Origin: Corynebacterium sp.
GTDB taxonomy: Bacteria; Actinomycetota; Actinomycetes; Mycobacteriales; Mycobacteriaceae
Assembly: GCF_030532715.1 (NCBI RefSeq)
Contig: NZ_JAUNKO010000003.1
Coordinates: 124,001 to 188,000, forward strand
Direction of reading: 5' to 3'
DNA length: 64,000 nt
Positions 27,374 to 40,223 of this stretch are shown one piece after another (the stretch's first letter is position 1; the number at the start of each line of letters is the position of its first letter). The notes under the pieces were generated by a model. The model made no database searches. It was given only the letters and a program-made list of their open reading frames with translations, and was not told the origin of the DNA. Position numbers and translations under genes: made by a program.

Positions 27374-28213
27374 CTACGGGCGTACCGCCTGCAGGTCGCG
27401 GAGGTGCCGGTAAAAGGTGACGTGCTCGACGGGGCGGGTGCGGGATATGCCGTCGATGGTCACTTTCAGATTGCGGCCACCGGCTTGGAGCGCGCGGCCG
27501 GTGGCAAGTTGCTTGGGATCCACCACGCCCCGCGGGCTGCGATCCCGCAAACCGAGCCGGCCCGTACGGGGTTCCAAGCTGGTGGTGTAGGGTACGGCCG
27601 CGATACCGGGGGCGGTAAGCATGGGAACCAGCTTTGCCCCGTAGACGCCATGCCTGCGGCGGCTGCCTTGGGTGAGGCCGGCGCATAGGGTGTCGGAATC
27701 CACAATGATTTCGCCATAGAGTTCGGTGCCGTCCCAAGAGGTCACGGAGGCGGACCCCGCGACGGCGACGCCCGCGTCGTCGCGAATCAAAGGCAGGGGG
27801 CGGACGCTGCCGTGGAGGGCGAGCTCCCACGGGTCATCGCCGATATTCCAGTGCGTGGCGGTGGGGGACGAGGGCTGGGGGATAAAGGCGACGTCCGCCC
27901 AGATGGCGTCGATACGCATAAGGCGGGTGAGCACGGCGGAAAAGGCGGCGTCGGAACCCACTACGACGATGCGCAGCGGTTCGGAAAGATACTCGAATTG
28001 AGGGGCGCGCTGGGGTTCGCCCAAATGTGCGACGTCGGGTTGGCGGGCGATTTCGTCGAGCGACGGCGTAGGGTCCTGCGGTAGGTGTTCGGACGTGGTG
28101 GCATTGAGTAACGCGAGGTCGCGGCGGCTCGGAAGCTCCGGAAGGTAATCAACGGCCAGCCCACTGGGGACAGTGCCTGGGTAGGGGCCACAAACGAGGA
28201 CGTGCACGCGCAT
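27374..28213 (-). CDS. conserved actinobacterial protein, possibly diacylglycerol-kinase-like
   Basis: This is a 279-residue cytoplasmic protein of uncertain function. The segment [19 protein letters not shown] and the ending [19 protein letters not shown] remind me of the catalytic and C-terminal regions of diacylglycerol-kinase-like proteins in this order, but the GGDGT motif of those kinases is not obvious. It may be a diverged or inactive member. It is divergent from purA. A TAAACT hexamer (28222-28227, minus strand) ends eight bases before the ATG with no ribosome binding site, suggesting a leaderless message. Confidence 0.55.
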   Translation of the reverse strand: MRVHVLVCGPYPGTVPSGLAVDYLPELPSRRDLALLNATTSEHLPQDPTPSLDEIARQPDVAHLGEPQRAPQFEYLSEPLRIVVVGSDAAFSAVLTRLMRIDAIWADVAFIPQPSSPTATHWNIGDDPWELALHGSVRPLPLIRDDAGVAVAGSASVTSWDGTELYGEIIVDSDTLCAGLTQGSRRRHGVYGAKLVPMLTAPGIAAVPYTTSLEPRTGRLGLRDRSPRGVVDPKQLATGRALQAGGRNLKVTIDGISRTRPVEHVTFYRHLRDLQAVRP

Positions 28214-28235
28214 GGAATGAGAGTTTAGCGCGTAG

Positions 28236-28241
28236 TAGAAT
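28236..28241 (+). promoter_or_regulatory. -10 element of purA
   Basis: TAGAAT lies 43 bases before the purA start, which has AGGAAG as ribosome binding site. No PurR-like or riboswitch structure is visible in the 71-base divergent region. Confidence 0.5.
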
Positions 28242-28284
28242 ACGAAGCCGTCTTCTTTATATTCCTACAGGAAGTGACTTTTCA

Positions 28285-29574
28285 ATGGCCGCAATCGTAA
28301 TCGTCGGTGCCCAATGGGGCGATGAAGGCAAAGGCAAGGCCACGGACATTCTCGGCGGGCAGGTCGACTATGTGGTCAAACCCAACGGCGGCAACAACGC
28401 GGGGCACACGGTTGTAGTCGGCGGTGAAAAGTACGAACTGAAGCTGCTTCCTGCGGGCGTCCTTTCAGAAAACGCCGTGCCGATGTTGGGCAACGGTGTA
28501 GTGATTAATCTCGAAGCTCTGTTCACGGAAATTGATGGGTTGGAGGCGCGTGGCTGCCACGCCTCCCGTCTCAGGATTTCCGCAAATGCGCACGTAGTTG
28601 CGCCGTACCATCAGGTGCTCGATCGAGTACAGGAGCGATTCTTGGGCAAGCGTGCCATTGGCACCACCGGTCGCGGCATCGGGCCCACCTACGCCGATAA
28701 AGTTTCCCGCGTGGGAATCCGCGTGCAGGACATTTTTGATGAATCAATCCTGCGGCAAAAAGTGGAATCCGCGCTGGATGTGAAAAACCAGATCCTGGTG
28801 AAAATGTACAACCGCAAAGCCATCATTGCGGAGGAAATTGTGCAGTACTTCCTGAGTTATGCTGAGCGGCTGCGCCCCATGATGGTGGAATCCGAATTGG
28901 AGCTTAACCAGGCGTTGGATGCGGGAAAGCATGTGTTGATGGAGGGCGGCCAGGCCACCATGCTGGACGTGGACCACGGCACCTACCCCTTCGTGACCTC
29001 ATCCAACCCCACCGCCGGCGGGGCGTGCGTCGGGTCCGGGGTTGGCCCCACCCGCATCACCTGTTCGCTGGGCATTGTGAAGGCCTACACCACGCGCGTG
29101 GGCGCGGGGCCGTTCCCCACGGAGCTCTTTGATAAGTGGGGGGAGTATTTACAGGTCACCGGCGGTGAGTTCGGTGTGAATACCGGCCGTAAGCGGCGCT
29201 GCGGCTGGTACGACTCCGTGATCGCTCGGTACGCGTCGCGGGTGAACGGCTTTACGGACCTGTTTTTGACCAAGCTGGATGTGCTCACCGGCATTGGGGA
29301 AATTCCGATTTGTGTGGCCTACGAGGTGGACGGCGTGCGATACGACGAGATGCCAGTGACGCAATCCGAATTCCACCATGCGACGCCGATCTACGAAACT
29401 ATGCCGGCGTGGGAGGAAGACATCAGCGGCTGTACCAGCTTCGAGGAATTGCCGCAGCGCGCGCAGGATTACGTGCGTAGGTTGGAGGAGCTTTCCGGCT
29501 GCCGCATTTCCTATATCGGGGTCGGCCCGGGCCGCGATCAGACGATCGTGGTGCACGACGTGATGCAATCCTAG
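28285..29574 (+). CDS. purA: adenylosuccinate synthetase
   Basis: It joins IMP and aspartate using GTP, the first committed step to AMP. The 429-residue protein has the diagnostic [11 protein letters not shown] at its start, the IMP-binding [13 protein letters not shown] near residue 130 and the GTP-binding ending with [10 protein letters not shown]. Full length and intact. It is monocistronic, followed 98 bases later by purT with its own promoter-like element. Confidence 0.98.
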   Translation: MAAIVIVGAQWGDEGKGKATDILGGQVDYVVKPNGGNNAGHTVVVGGEKYELKLLPAGVLSENAVPMLGNGVVINLEALFTEIDGLEARGCHASRLRISANAHVVAPYHQVLDRVQERFLGKRAIGTTGRGIGPTYADKVSRVGIRVQDIFDESILRQKVESALDVKNQILVKMYNRKAIIAEEIVQYFLSYAERLRPMMVESELELNQALDAGKHVLMEGGQATMLDVDHGTYPFVTSSNPTAGGACVGSGVGPTRITCSLGIVKAYTTRVGAGPFPTELFDKWGEYLQVTGGEFGVNTGRKRRCGWYDSVIARYASRVNGFTDLFLTKLDVLTGIGEIPICVAYEVDGVRYDEMPVTQSEFHHATPIYETMPAWEEDISGCTSFEELPQRAQDYVRRLEELSGCRISYIGVGPGRDQTIVVHDVMQS

Positions 29575-29620
29575 TTCAAGTGTTTGATTGCAGGACTCTG
29601 AACGGAAACTGATGGTTAGT

Positions 29621-29633
29621 TATACTTCGTATA
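29621..29633 (+). promoter_or_regulatory. -10 element and small palindrome upstream of purT
   Basis: TATACT (29621-29626) overlaps an inverted repeat, TATAC-TTC-GTATA. The position, about 50 bases before the purT GTG, suits a promoter, and the palindrome could bind a regulator. Confidence 0.45.
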
Positions 29634-29672
29634 GCCCATCGCCCTTGAACTGATCAAAGGAGCAACCTCGAC

Positions 29673-30875
29673 GTGCTTACGCCGGAAAAGATTGGTACCC
29701 CTCTTTCGCCGACGGCGACTCGCGTGTTGCTGCTTGGGTCGGGCGAACTTGGCAAGGAAGTGGCGATCGCCTTCCAACGCTTAGGGGTGGAGGTGCATGC
29801 GGCGGATCGGTACCAATACGCGCCGGCGCAGCAGGTAGCTCACTATTACTACACGTTGGACATGACTGACCCCGTGGCGATCCATGAGCTGGTCGCCCGC
29901 ATCAAACCGCACTTCATTGTGCCGGAGATTGAGGCGCTGGCTACCGGCGCGCTCGTGGAGATCGAGGCGGCGGGCACGACCGTGATTCCCTCGGCGCGGG
30001 CAACACAGCTGACCATGAACCGGGAGGGAATTCGCAGGCTGGCCGCCGAACGCCTTGGACTTCCAACATCTGCGTACGCGTTCGCGGGTACGTACGAGGA
30101 ATATCAGCAGGGTGTGGCGCACATGGGGTTTCCCTGTGTGGTGAAGCCGGTGATGAGTTCCTCAGGCAAGGGGCAATCGGTGGTGCATTCCGAGGCGGAC
30201 ATGTACCCGGCGTGGGAGCACGCGCGCAGCGGCGGCAGGGTAGCTGGCGGCCGAGTGATCATCGAACGTTTTGTCAATTTTGATTATGAAATCACGCTGC
30301 TTACAGTGCGTTCCATCGACCCATCCACCGGCGACGATGCCACCTGGTTCTGCGAACCCATCGGGCACGTGCAACAAGACGGCGATTACGTGGAATCTTG
30401 GCAGCCGGTGCAAATGAGCCCCATCGCCATGGCGAATGCGCGTTCGGTTGCGGCTCGGATCACGGGCGCGCTCGGCGGGCGCGGGGTGTTTGGCGTGGAA
30501 CTCTTCGTTGCAGGCGACGACGTGTACTTTTCCGAGGTGTCCCCGCGACCGCACGACACCGGTATGGTCACCATGGTGAGCCAGCGCCTCTCCGAATTCG
30601 AGCTTCACGCCCGCGCAGTATTGGGGCTACCGATCGACGTGACCTGCGTGTCGCCGGGGGCTTCCGCGGTGATTTACGGCGGCGTGGATAAGCAACACGT
30701 GGAGTATTCCGGGTTGGCCGCGGCGCTTGCGATCGAGGAAACGGATGTTCGTCTCTTTGGTAAGCCGGAGGCGTTTACCAAACGCCGGATGGGCGTGGCG
30801 CTGGCAACGGCGGATAACACCACCATTGCCCGTGAGCGCGCGCAACAAGCCGCCACGGAGATCAGTGTGCGGTGA
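29673..30875 (+). CDS. purT: formate-dependent phosphoribosylglycinamide formyltransferase
   Basis: PurT makes formyl-GAR from GAR, formate and ATP, a folate-independent alternative to PurN in purine synthesis. The 400-residue ATP-grasp protein has the N-terminal [20 protein letters not shown], the ATP-grasp segment [14 protein letters not shown] and the metal-binding [13 protein letters not shown]. Start is a GTG with AAAGGAG upstream. Its 3' end overlaps that of the convergent phosphoribosyltransferase gene by 14 bases. Confidence 0.96.
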   Translation: MLTPEKIGTPLSPTATRVLLLGSGELGKEVAIAFQRLGVEVHAADRYQYAPAQQVAHYYYTLDMTDPVAIHELVARIKPHFIVPEIEALATGALVEIEAAGTTVIPSARATQLTMNREGIRRLAAERLGLPTSAYAFAGTYEEYQQGVAHMGFPCVVKPVMSSSGKGQSVVHSEADMYPAWEHARSGGRVAGGRVIIERFVNFDYEITLLTVRSIDPSTGDDATWFCEPIGHVQQDGDYVESWQPVQMSPIAMANARSVAARITGALGGRGVFGVELFVAGDDVYFSEVSPRPHDTGMVTMVSQRLSEFELHARAVLGLPIDVTCVSPGASAVIYGGVDKQHVEYSGLAAALAIEETDVRLFGKPEAFTKRRMGVALATADNTTIARERAQQAATEISVR

Positions 30876-31362
30876 CAGGCGGCTGATCCGACCAGGGGAA
30901 CACAATCCACTCGTCGGTGTGTTTCCACACAAAGTCGGGGGTGGCCACGGAGCGGCTCTTTGCATATAAGCAGGCGCTGCGCACCTCGGCGCCCTGCCGA
31001 GTGAGAAGTTCGAGCGCTAGTGCGAGGGTGCGGCCGGAGTCGGCAACGTCGTCAACCACGAGGAGGCGTTTCCCGGCGATGGAATTCTCATCGAGCAAAG
31101 GTTCGAGCAGAATCGGATCGGGGAGGGTTTCGTGGACGTCGGTATAAAACTCGACGTTCATGGTGTCATTGAGTTTCACGCCCAACGCATAGGATAACGC
31201 GCCCGCTGGGATCAGCCCACCGCGGGCGATAGCGATGATGATATCTGGGCGGAAACCGCTGCGTGCGACCTGTTCAGCGAGTTCGCGGGAGGCGGTGCCA
31301 AAAAGCTCCCACGTGAGCACTTCCTTGTCGGCGAGTTCAATGGAGTCTGCATGGTATGCCAT
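30862..31362 (-). CDS. purine-type phosphoribosyltransferase
   Basis: The 166-residue enzyme has the PRPP motif [13 protein letters not shown] near residue 100 and the segment [13 protein letters not shown]. It fits the xanthine/hypoxanthine/guanine salvage group, but base specificity cannot be assigned. A TAAAGT hexamer (31369-31374, minus strand) ends six bases before the ATG and no ribosome binding site exists, so the message is probably leaderless. It ends inside purT on the opposite strand, and its place beside purT and purA suits purine salvage. Confidence 0.85.
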   Translation of the reverse strand: MAYHADSIELADKEVLTWELFGTASRELAEQVARSGFRPDIIIAIARGGLIPAGALSYALGVKLNDTMNVEFYTDVHETLPDPILLEPLLDENSIAGKRLLVVDDVADSGRTLALALELLTRQGAEVRSACLYAKSRSVATPDFVWKHTDEWIVFPWSDQPPVTAH

Positions 31363-31400
31363 GCACTAACTTTACTGCCGCAAGGAAGTGCACGATTCAC

Positions 31401-31883
31401 TCAGGGTTGGCTTGCAAACAGTTTTGCGACGTCGCCGGCCTTCATCACCATGGGAACGTGCGGCACGCCATCCATATCGAAGGTATCGCCGACGCGGTGG
31501 AAACCAAGCTGCTCGTAGAATCCGAGGTGCTGCTCCTGGGCCTCAATAAACACGTCCAAGCTGGAATCTTGCTCGTAGGCCAAGCGCAAGGTTTGTTTCA
31601 TGGTGTCCGCGCCAATCCCAGTGCCCCGGTATTGCTGCGCCACGCACACGCGGCCCAAGTGCCAGCGATTATCCTCCGGGTACAGGCGGGCCGTGGCAAG
31701 CAGGTGCTTTTGGGCATCCCAAGCCTGCATGTGGAAGGTGGTGGGGGCGGCGTCGATATCGTCGATCTCCGCGTAGGGTGTGCGCTGCTCATGGACGAAC
31801 ACATCGACGCGCAGCTTGTACAGCTTGTGAACCTCAAGCGCGCTCAGTTGGGTGAGGTGGGAAACAGCAAAGTAATAGTTCAT
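31401..31883 (-). CDS. GNAT-family N-acetyltransferase, ElaA type
   Basis: The 160-residue protein matches ElaA-like GNAT enzymes, with LRVDVFVHEQRTPYAEIDDID in the first part and the acetyl-CoA loop RVCVAQQYRGTGIGADTM in the middle. The substrate is unknown. It lies upstream of the phosphoribosyltransferase on the same strand with 38 bases between them. A minus-strand TAGATT near 31938 or TATGTT nearer the ATG may serve as -10. Confidence 0.85.
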   Translation of the reverse strand: MNYYFAVSHLTQLSALEVHKLYKLRVDVFVHEQRTPYAEIDDIDAAPTTFHMQAWDAQKHLLATARLYPEDNRWHLGRVCVAQQYRGTGIGADTMKQTLRLAYEQDSSLDVFIEAQEQHLGFYEQLGFHRVGDTFDMDGVPHVPMVMKAGDVAKLFASQP

Positions 31884-32055
31884 GGCGAATCAACATACAC
31901 TTCAGGACGGGGACGTGCGGGGTTGCGCCAACCAATCTAGCTGAAAAACGGGCACCAATAAACCCCCGGAGTACCGAAACGGGGCACCCTGGGGGTATTG
32001 AGATGGGGTGCTGGGGCGGCAGCGTGTACCGCCGACGCCTCAGAGTGTGATGGAT

Positions 32056-33420
32056 CTAACTCGCATCGTGGCGGGCGTGACCCACCATGTCGTCCCATTC
32101 GACAATCTTTTTGCGTTCCCGGCCCTCGGCCTCGCCAAGGCCGCGCTCCGCGGCATCCAACTTATGCCAGCCCTCCCACGTGGTGTAGGCGATGTTCTTG
32201 GAGGTTAAGAACTCGATCACGGCATCCGCGTCCGGCTGCGGTGCCGGGGTAAGAGCGCCCGCCGCCCAATCGTTCAGGAGAATATCCGTGGTTTCCTTCG
32301 CGTCGGACTTGGTATTGCCAATCAAACCCACGGGGCCGCGCTTGATCCAACCGGTGGTGTACAGCCCGGGCACCGGAGCGCCGGTTTCCGGGTCGATCAC
32401 ATGTCCGCCATCATTGGGAATTACGGCGCGCTCGCTATCGAACGGCACGTCGGTCACGGCGTCGGAACGGTACCCTACAGCGCGATATACCGCCTCCACC
32501 GGCCAAATGGTGAACTCGCCCGTGCCGCGCACATTGCCCGTGCCGTCCAACTCGGTGCGTTCTGTTTTCAGGCCCACTACCTTGCCGTCCTCGCCGAGGA
32601 TCTCAACCGGGGACTCGAAGAAGTGAATAATCAGCTTGTGCGGGGCGCCCTTCGGGTCGCGCATCGCGTATTGCTCCAAAATGGAGCACACGAGGTCCTG
32701 GGTCTTGGAATTGCGGCGGGCTTGCTCGGAGGCTTCGTCGTAATCAATATCCTCCGGGTTCACAATCACCTCGATGGTGGGCGAGTGATCCAGTTCTTTG
32801 AGCTCCAAGGGGGTAAATTTCGCCTGCGCTGGCCCGCGGCGCCCGAACACGTGGATTTCTTCCGCACGGTTTTTCTGTAGCGTGTGGTACACGTTGTCCG
32901 GGATTTCCGTTACGTGCAGTTCGTCGCCCGTTTTGGCGAGGATGCGCGCAACATCCAGCGCCACGTTACCCACACCCACGACGGCGACCTTGTTGGCGTC
33001 CAAGTTCCAGGAACGCTCAAACTCTGGGTTGCCATCGTAGAAACCTACGAACTCGCCCGCACCGTGGGAACCTTCAAGGTCTGCGCCGGGGATATCGAGG
33101 TCGCGGTCGCCGGTGGCGCCTGTGGAGAAAATGATTGCGTCGTAGAATTCACGCAGCTCATCGACCGTGACTTCGGATCCAACATCGATATTTCCCAAGA
33201 GGCGCAGGTTTGGCTTGTCCAGCACCTTATACAAAGAATTCACAATGCCTTTGATGCGTGGATGGTCGGGTGCCACGCCGTAACGGATCAAGCCGAAGGG
33301 GGCTGGCATGCGCTCATAGAGGTCGATGGTGCAGTCCGTGTCGGACTTCATGAGCAGGTCGGAGGCGTAAATTCCGGCGGGGCCGGCCCCAACAATGGCG
33401 ACACGCAGCGGTCGAGACAT
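32056..33420 (-). CDS. fprA: ferredoxin/adrenodoxin-NADP reductase FprA
   Basis: This FAD enzyme transfers electrons between NADPH and ferredoxin. The 454-residue protein has the FAD motif VAIVGAGPAGIYAS at its start, the NADPH-binding VAVVGVGNVALDVARIL near residue 160 and the C-terminal TGWIKRGPVGLIGNTKSDA typical of adrenodoxin-reductase-type proteins. I chose ATG 33420 (MSRPLRV), with AAGGAT upstream. The frame is open for another 46 codons, but these lack a family-like sequence. A GGCGG/CCGCC hairpin (32014-32033) may be its terminator. Confidence 0.93.
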   Translation of the reverse strand: MSRPLRVAIVGAGPAGIYASDLLMKSDTDCTIDLYERMPAPFGLIRYGVAPDHPRIKGIVNSLYKVLDKPNLRLLGNIDVGSEVTVDELREFYDAIIFSTGATGDRDLDIPGADLEGSHGAGEFVGFYDGNPEFERSWNLDANKVAVVGVGNVALDVARILAKTGDELHVTEIPDNVYHTLQKNRAEEIHVFGRRGPAQAKFTPLELKELDHSPTIEVIVNPEDIDYDEASEQARRNSKTQDLVCSILEQYAMRDPKGAPHKLIIHFFESPVEILGEDGKVVGLKTERTELDGTGNVRGTGEFTIWPVEAVYRAVGYRSDAVTDVPFDSERAVIPNDGGHVIDPETGAPVPGLYTTGWIKRGPVGLIGNTKSDAKETTDILLNDWAAGALTPAPQPDADAVIEFLTSKNIAYTTWEGWHKLDAAERGLGEAEGRERKKIVEWDDMVGHARHDAS

Positions 33421-33618
33421 AACAGTAGGCATCCTTGAGGTGTTCGAGGTTTTGTTCTTCTTCACTACCATACGCTGTTGCCGGTGATGACTTTTGCTCG
33501 AGGTTAGGTCAAGATCACCATTGGGAAACCCTGCACAACGGGGGTATGTAGCACTCATATTTTACTGAGCGAAGTAGCGTAGGTGGTACCCTACTGATAG
33601 GAGTGAGCTTGGGCTCTT

Positions 33619-33674
33619 AGCGCTGATCAGTGGGAATTATTGCGGGAAACACAGTTACGTCCACTATCAGCGCT
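33619..33674 (+). promoter_or_regulatory. ECF-like promoter nested between long inverted-repeat arms
   Basis: The arms are 33619-33633 and 33661-33674; they pair over 8 bp (AGCGCTGA/TCAGCGCT) and 5 bp (AGTGG/CCACT) around a small bulge. Inside the 27-nt loop lie GGGAAT (33632-33637) and GTTACG (33654-33659), 16 nt apart, the same layout as the clpB promoter. The right arm would cover the predicted transcript start. It is either an operator around a stress promoter or a leader hairpin; TTTT follows the right arm. Confidence 0.5.
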
Positions 33675-33703
33675 TTTGAAGGTTGTGTAGAGGAGGTACT
33701 AGG

Positions 33704-34207
33704 GTGACGCGTTCGGTGTTGAAACCCGTGATGGATTTTTTGCGGCAGCACGGTTCGACGTTCGGCTTTCTTGTGAGCTTGTTGATCGCCCTGATCACGG
33801 GCGCTCCGGATGGCCAGGCGGTAGGCGGCGAACAAGCCACCAATCCGCAGAATATCCAGAACATTAATTTGACGTTGTCTGAGGCCAACACCATGGCCAC
33901 CGCCATCAGAAACCAAATGCCAGCTAATTTTGGCAACCTTATGGTCGACGACGAGTATGAGCATGTGGCAGCCGCAAATGCTCGCGCGGCTGAGATTCTG
34001 CAGGGGGCTCCGACGGAGCCGCTTGAGGGGCAAAAGGAAGTCGCCTATGTCTACGACTTGGGTGCGCAGCTCAATGCCCAAAGCGTGGCCTCGAAGTTCT
34101 TGGAGGACGAGGCGTTTCACGCGTTTTCTCAAACCAGCACCCGCTATTGCATGGGGTACGCCTATAGTCCTGAGCAGCTCGTTTTGGTGGTGCGCTTTAC
34201 GGAGTAA
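33704..34207 (+). CDS. secreted or membrane-anchored hypothetical protein
   Basis: The 167-residue protein has one N-terminal hydrophobic segment (about 20-36) following a basic stretch, so it is exported or membrane anchored. The extracytoplasmic part has a helical pattern (LSEANTMATAIRNQMPANFG) and a C-terminal part, RYCMGYAYSPEQLVLVVRF. The arrangement is weakly like CAP/SCP domains of envelope proteins, but their signature His is not clear. Start GTG 33704 has GAGGAGG upstream. The hairpin-bracketed, ECF-like promoter suggests an envelope or redox stress role; this is inference. Confidence 0.65.
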   Translation: MTRSVLKPVMDFLRQHGSTFGFLVSLLIALITGAPDGQAVGGEQATNPQNIQNINLTLSEANTMATAIRNQMPANFGNLMVDDEYEHVAAANARAAEILQGAPTEPLEGQKEVAYVYDLGAQLNAQSVASKFLEDEAFHAFSQTSTRYCMGYAYSPEQLVLVVRFTE

Positions 34208-34366
34208 TTTCGCGCGAAGCCCCGCCACAATTGGGCACGCCCCGCAGCCTGTCTTGCCGCTTCTGGTGAGGCGGGCATTTTATTTCTTACTTGCCCAACA
34301 AGCGCGACGAGCGGCGCTTGCTCCGCTACACTTATGGGGCGAATCACACAAAATTGTATGTGGCAC

Positions 34367-34421
34367 GTAACTCACACGTAACTCAAACCTAACTCACACC
34401 TAAAACAAACGTAAAACACAC
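34367..34421 (+). repeat. five tandem 11-bp repeats before pta
   Basis: Five contiguous imperfect units, starting at 34367, 34378, 34389, 34400 and 34411, share the pattern [GC]TAA[CA][TA]CA[CA]AC. The array ends four bases before the pta ribosome binding site. A period of 11 bp, one helical turn, is typical of direct-repeat sites for OmpR-type response regulators. Confidence 0.85.
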
Positions 34422-34441
34422 AGTGAAGGAAAGGACCTCAG

Positions 34442-35785
34442 GTGACTCATACCCCCCCCTCGATCCTGCTCACGGCGCTTGGTCGCGGTCTGGATCCGGA
34501 AGCCGCCCAACCCTTTGGCTTACCGGTCCGCCCGTTGGTCCGCGGCGCTGCCGAAATTTCCGATGTGGTCGCTGATGCCGCCACCGAACCCGTGGTGTAC
34601 CTCGGTACCGGTAACCTTAACTTTGACGCGCAGTGCGGTGCCGCCCTCGGGGTGCCGCTTGCCATTCTCAGCGAACCCGGCGTTGCTGCGGACCTCACGG
34701 TGCGCGAAGCCGAATCCCTGGGAGCGGTGGTTGCTGCTGTTGCGGCGGACCCCGCGGAACTCGCCAAGGCTAGCGCGGGTGCTACCGCGGCGCAGGTCAT
34801 GTCCGCCGTGGTGTTCGAGCATTGGTTGTTGGAGCGGGCGAAGCAAACCAAGGCGCATATCGTGCTGCCAGAGGGGGAAGACGACCGTATCCTGCAGGCC
34901 GCTGATCAATTGCTGGCTAAGGATGTGTGTGAGTTGACCATCTTGGGCGACCCCGAGGACATTCTCACGCGGGCTAGTGCCCTTGGCCTCGACCTTTCCA
35001 AAGCGCACCTTTCGAACCCGCTTGCTGATCCGCGCGCGGAGGAGTTCGCGCAGGAGTTTGCAGAGCTGCGGAAGTCCAAGGGCGTGACCTTGGATGAGGC
35101 GCGGGAAACCATGAAGGATATTTCCTACTACGCAACCATGATGATCCACAAGGGGCTCGCCGACGGCATGGTTTCGGGTGCGGCGCACACCACCGCCCAC
35201 ACGATTAAGCCGAGCTTCCAGATCATTAAGACCAAACCAGGCACATCCGTGGTCTCCTCCATTTTCCTCATGGTGATGCGCGGCCGCCTGTGGGCTTTCG
35301 GCGACTGCGCCGTCAACCCCAACCCCACCGCCGAACAGCTGGGCGAAATTGCGGTGGTTTCTGCACGTACAGCTGAGCAATTCGGCATTGATCCGCGCGT
35401 GGCAATTTTGAGCTACTCCACGGGCACCTCGGGCACGGGGCCGGACGTGGATCGCGCTGTCGCCGCTGTGGCTGCCGCCCGCGAGCTTGACCCAGGCGTG
35501 CTTGTCGACGGCCCCTTGCAGTTCGACGCCGCGTGTGACCCAGGCGTTGCCGCAAAGAAGATGCCGGAGTCGGAGGTTGCGGGTCGTGCGAATGTGTTTA
35601 TTTTCCCCGATTTGGAGGCCGGAAACATTGGCTACAAGACCGCGCAGCGGACGGGCCATGCGCTCGCGGTCGGCCCGATCCTGCAGGGGTTGAACAAGCC
35701 TGTGAACGATTTGTCCCGCGGTGCGACGGTGCCGGACATCGTGAACACCGTGGCTATTACCGCCATTCAGGCTGGGGGTAAGTAA
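34442..35785 (+). CDS. pta: phosphate acetyltransferase
   Basis: Pta interconverts acetyl-CoA and acetyl phosphate. The 447-residue protein has a short N-terminal regulatory-type region and the catalytic domain from about residue 140 (AHIVLPEGEDDRILQAADQL), ending GATVPDIVNTVAITAIQA. Start is a GTG with GAAGGAAAGG upstream. It is followed directly by ackA with no gap, so the pair is one operon used for acetate activation and overflow. In C. glutamicum this operon answers to RamA, RamB and GlxR. Here the five-unit 11-bp array sits just before the gene. Confidence 0.96.
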   Translation: MTHTPPSILLTALGRGLDPEAAQPFGLPVRPLVRGAAEISDVVADAATEPVVYLGTGNLNFDAQCGAALGVPLAILSEPGVAADLTVREAESLGAVVAAVAADPAELAKASAGATAAQVMSAVVFEHWLLERAKQTKAHIVLPEGEDDRILQAADQLLAKDVCELTILGDPEDILTRASALGLDLSKAHLSNPLADPRAEEFAQEFAELRKSKGVTLDEARETMKDISYYATMMIHKGLADGMVSGAAHTTAHTIKPSFQIIKTKPGTSVVSSIFLMVMRGRLWAFGDCAVNPNPTAEQLGEIAVVSARTAEQFGIDPRVAILSYSTGTSGTGPDVDRAVAAVAAARELDPGVLVDGPLQFDAACDPGVAAKKMPESEVAGRANVFIFPDLEAGNIGYKTAQRTGHALAVGPILQGLNKPVNDLSRGATVPDIVNTVAITAIQAGGK

Positions 35786-36994
35786 ATGTCTTCTGCGCTT
35801 GTGTTGGTGCTCAACTCCGGGTCGTCTTCCATTAAGTTTCAGCTCGTTGACCCGACGAAGCACGCCAAGGACGAGCCGTTCGCCTCGGGGCTGGTAGAAC
35901 AAATCGGTGAGGCTAACGGCCGTGTGACCTTGAAGTTCGAGGGTGAAAAGTACGTCAAGGAAGCCCCGATCGCGGACCATTCGGTCGGCCTGGCCATGGC
36001 GTTTCATTTGATGGCGGAGCACGGGTGCGGCCCGTCAGATGTGGATATTGTGGCGGTCGGGCACCGCGTGGTGCACGGCGGGATTTTGTTCTCCCAGCCG
36101 GAGCTGATTACGGACGAGATCATGAGCATGGTCCGTGACCTGATCCCGCTCGCCCCCTTGCACAACCCCGCCAATATTGATGGCATCGAGGTTGCCCGGG
36201 CTATCTTGCCGGATGTTCCACACGTAGCGGTGTTTGATACTGGTTTCTTCCACTCCATGCCCCCGGCCGCGGCGTTGTATGCGATTAATGCCGAGGTTGC
36301 GGCGGAGCACGGTGTCCGCCGCTATGGATTCCACGGCACGAGCCACGAATATGTGTCTCAGCACGTGCCGGAATTGTTGGACATGCCGGCGGAGGCCGTA
36401 AACCAAATCACCTTGCACTTGGGCAACGGGGCGTCGGCCGCAGCGATTCGGGGCGGCCAGGCTGTGGATACGTCGATGGGCATGACTCCGCTGGCGGGTT
36501 TGGTGATGGGCACGCGCTCTGGGGACATTGATCCCGGTATTGTATTCCACCTCCACCGCAGCGCCGGGATGAGCATCGATGAGATCGACCAGCTGCTCAA
36601 CCGCAAGTCGGGGGTTAAGGGTATTGCTGGGGTGAACGATTTCCGCGAGCTTAGCAATTTGATTGAGCAGGAGAATCAGGATGCTTGGCTGGCCTACAAC
36701 GTCTACATTCACCAGCTTCGGCGATACATTGGTTCGTACATGATTGCGTTGGGCCGGGTGAATGCGATTACCTTTACCGCTGGGGTCGGCGAAAACGCGG
36801 CGAATGTGCGTGCAGACGCGCTCGCCGGGTTGGAAGGTTTCGGCATCAAGATTGACCCCGAACGTAACGCCCTGCCCAATGACGGCGCCCGCGAGATTTC
36901 CACGGATGATTCGCAGGTGAAGGTGTTTGTGATCCCCACGAACGAGGAGCTCGCTATCGCACGAAAGGCAATGAAGATCGCCACCCAAGCGTAG
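35786..36994 (+). CDS. ackA: acetate kinase
   Basis: AckA converts acetate and ATP to acetyl phosphate and back. The 402-residue protein has the signature [14 protein letters not shown] at its N-terminus and [12 protein letters not shown] and [14 protein letters not shown] later, all intact. The ATG follows the pta stop immediately and GGGGG is the only ribosome-binding-like sequence, so translation should be coupled. Only two bases separate its stop from that of the convergent pknG. Confidence 0.97.
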   Translation: MSSALVLVLNSGSSSIKFQLVDPTKHAKDEPFASGLVEQIGEANGRVTLKFEGEKYVKEAPIADHSVGLAMAFHLMAEHGCGPSDVDIVAVGHRVVHGGILFSQPELITDEIMSMVRDLIPLAPLHNPANIDGIEVARAILPDVPHVAVFDTGFFHSMPPAAALYAINAEVAAEHGVRRYGFHGTSHEYVSQHVPELLDMPAEAVNQITLHLGNGASAAAIRGGQAVDTSMGMTPLAGLVMGTRSGDIDPGIVFHLHRSAGMSIDEIDQLLNRKSGVKGIAGVNDFRELSNLIEQENQDAWLAYNVYIHQLRRYIGSYMIALGRVNAITFTAGVGENAANVRADALAGLEGFGIKIDPERNALPNDGAREISTDDSQVKVFVIPTNEELAIARKAMKIATQA

Positions 36995-36996
36995 CG

Positions 36997-40219
<3,223 letters not shown>

Positions 40220-40223
<4 letters not shown>

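Noticed and set aside
32056..33558. A 500-residue version of FprA.
   Set aside because: The first 46 residues are not like any reductase N-terminus; the FAD motif follows directly on the ATG at 33420, which has AAGGAT upstream.
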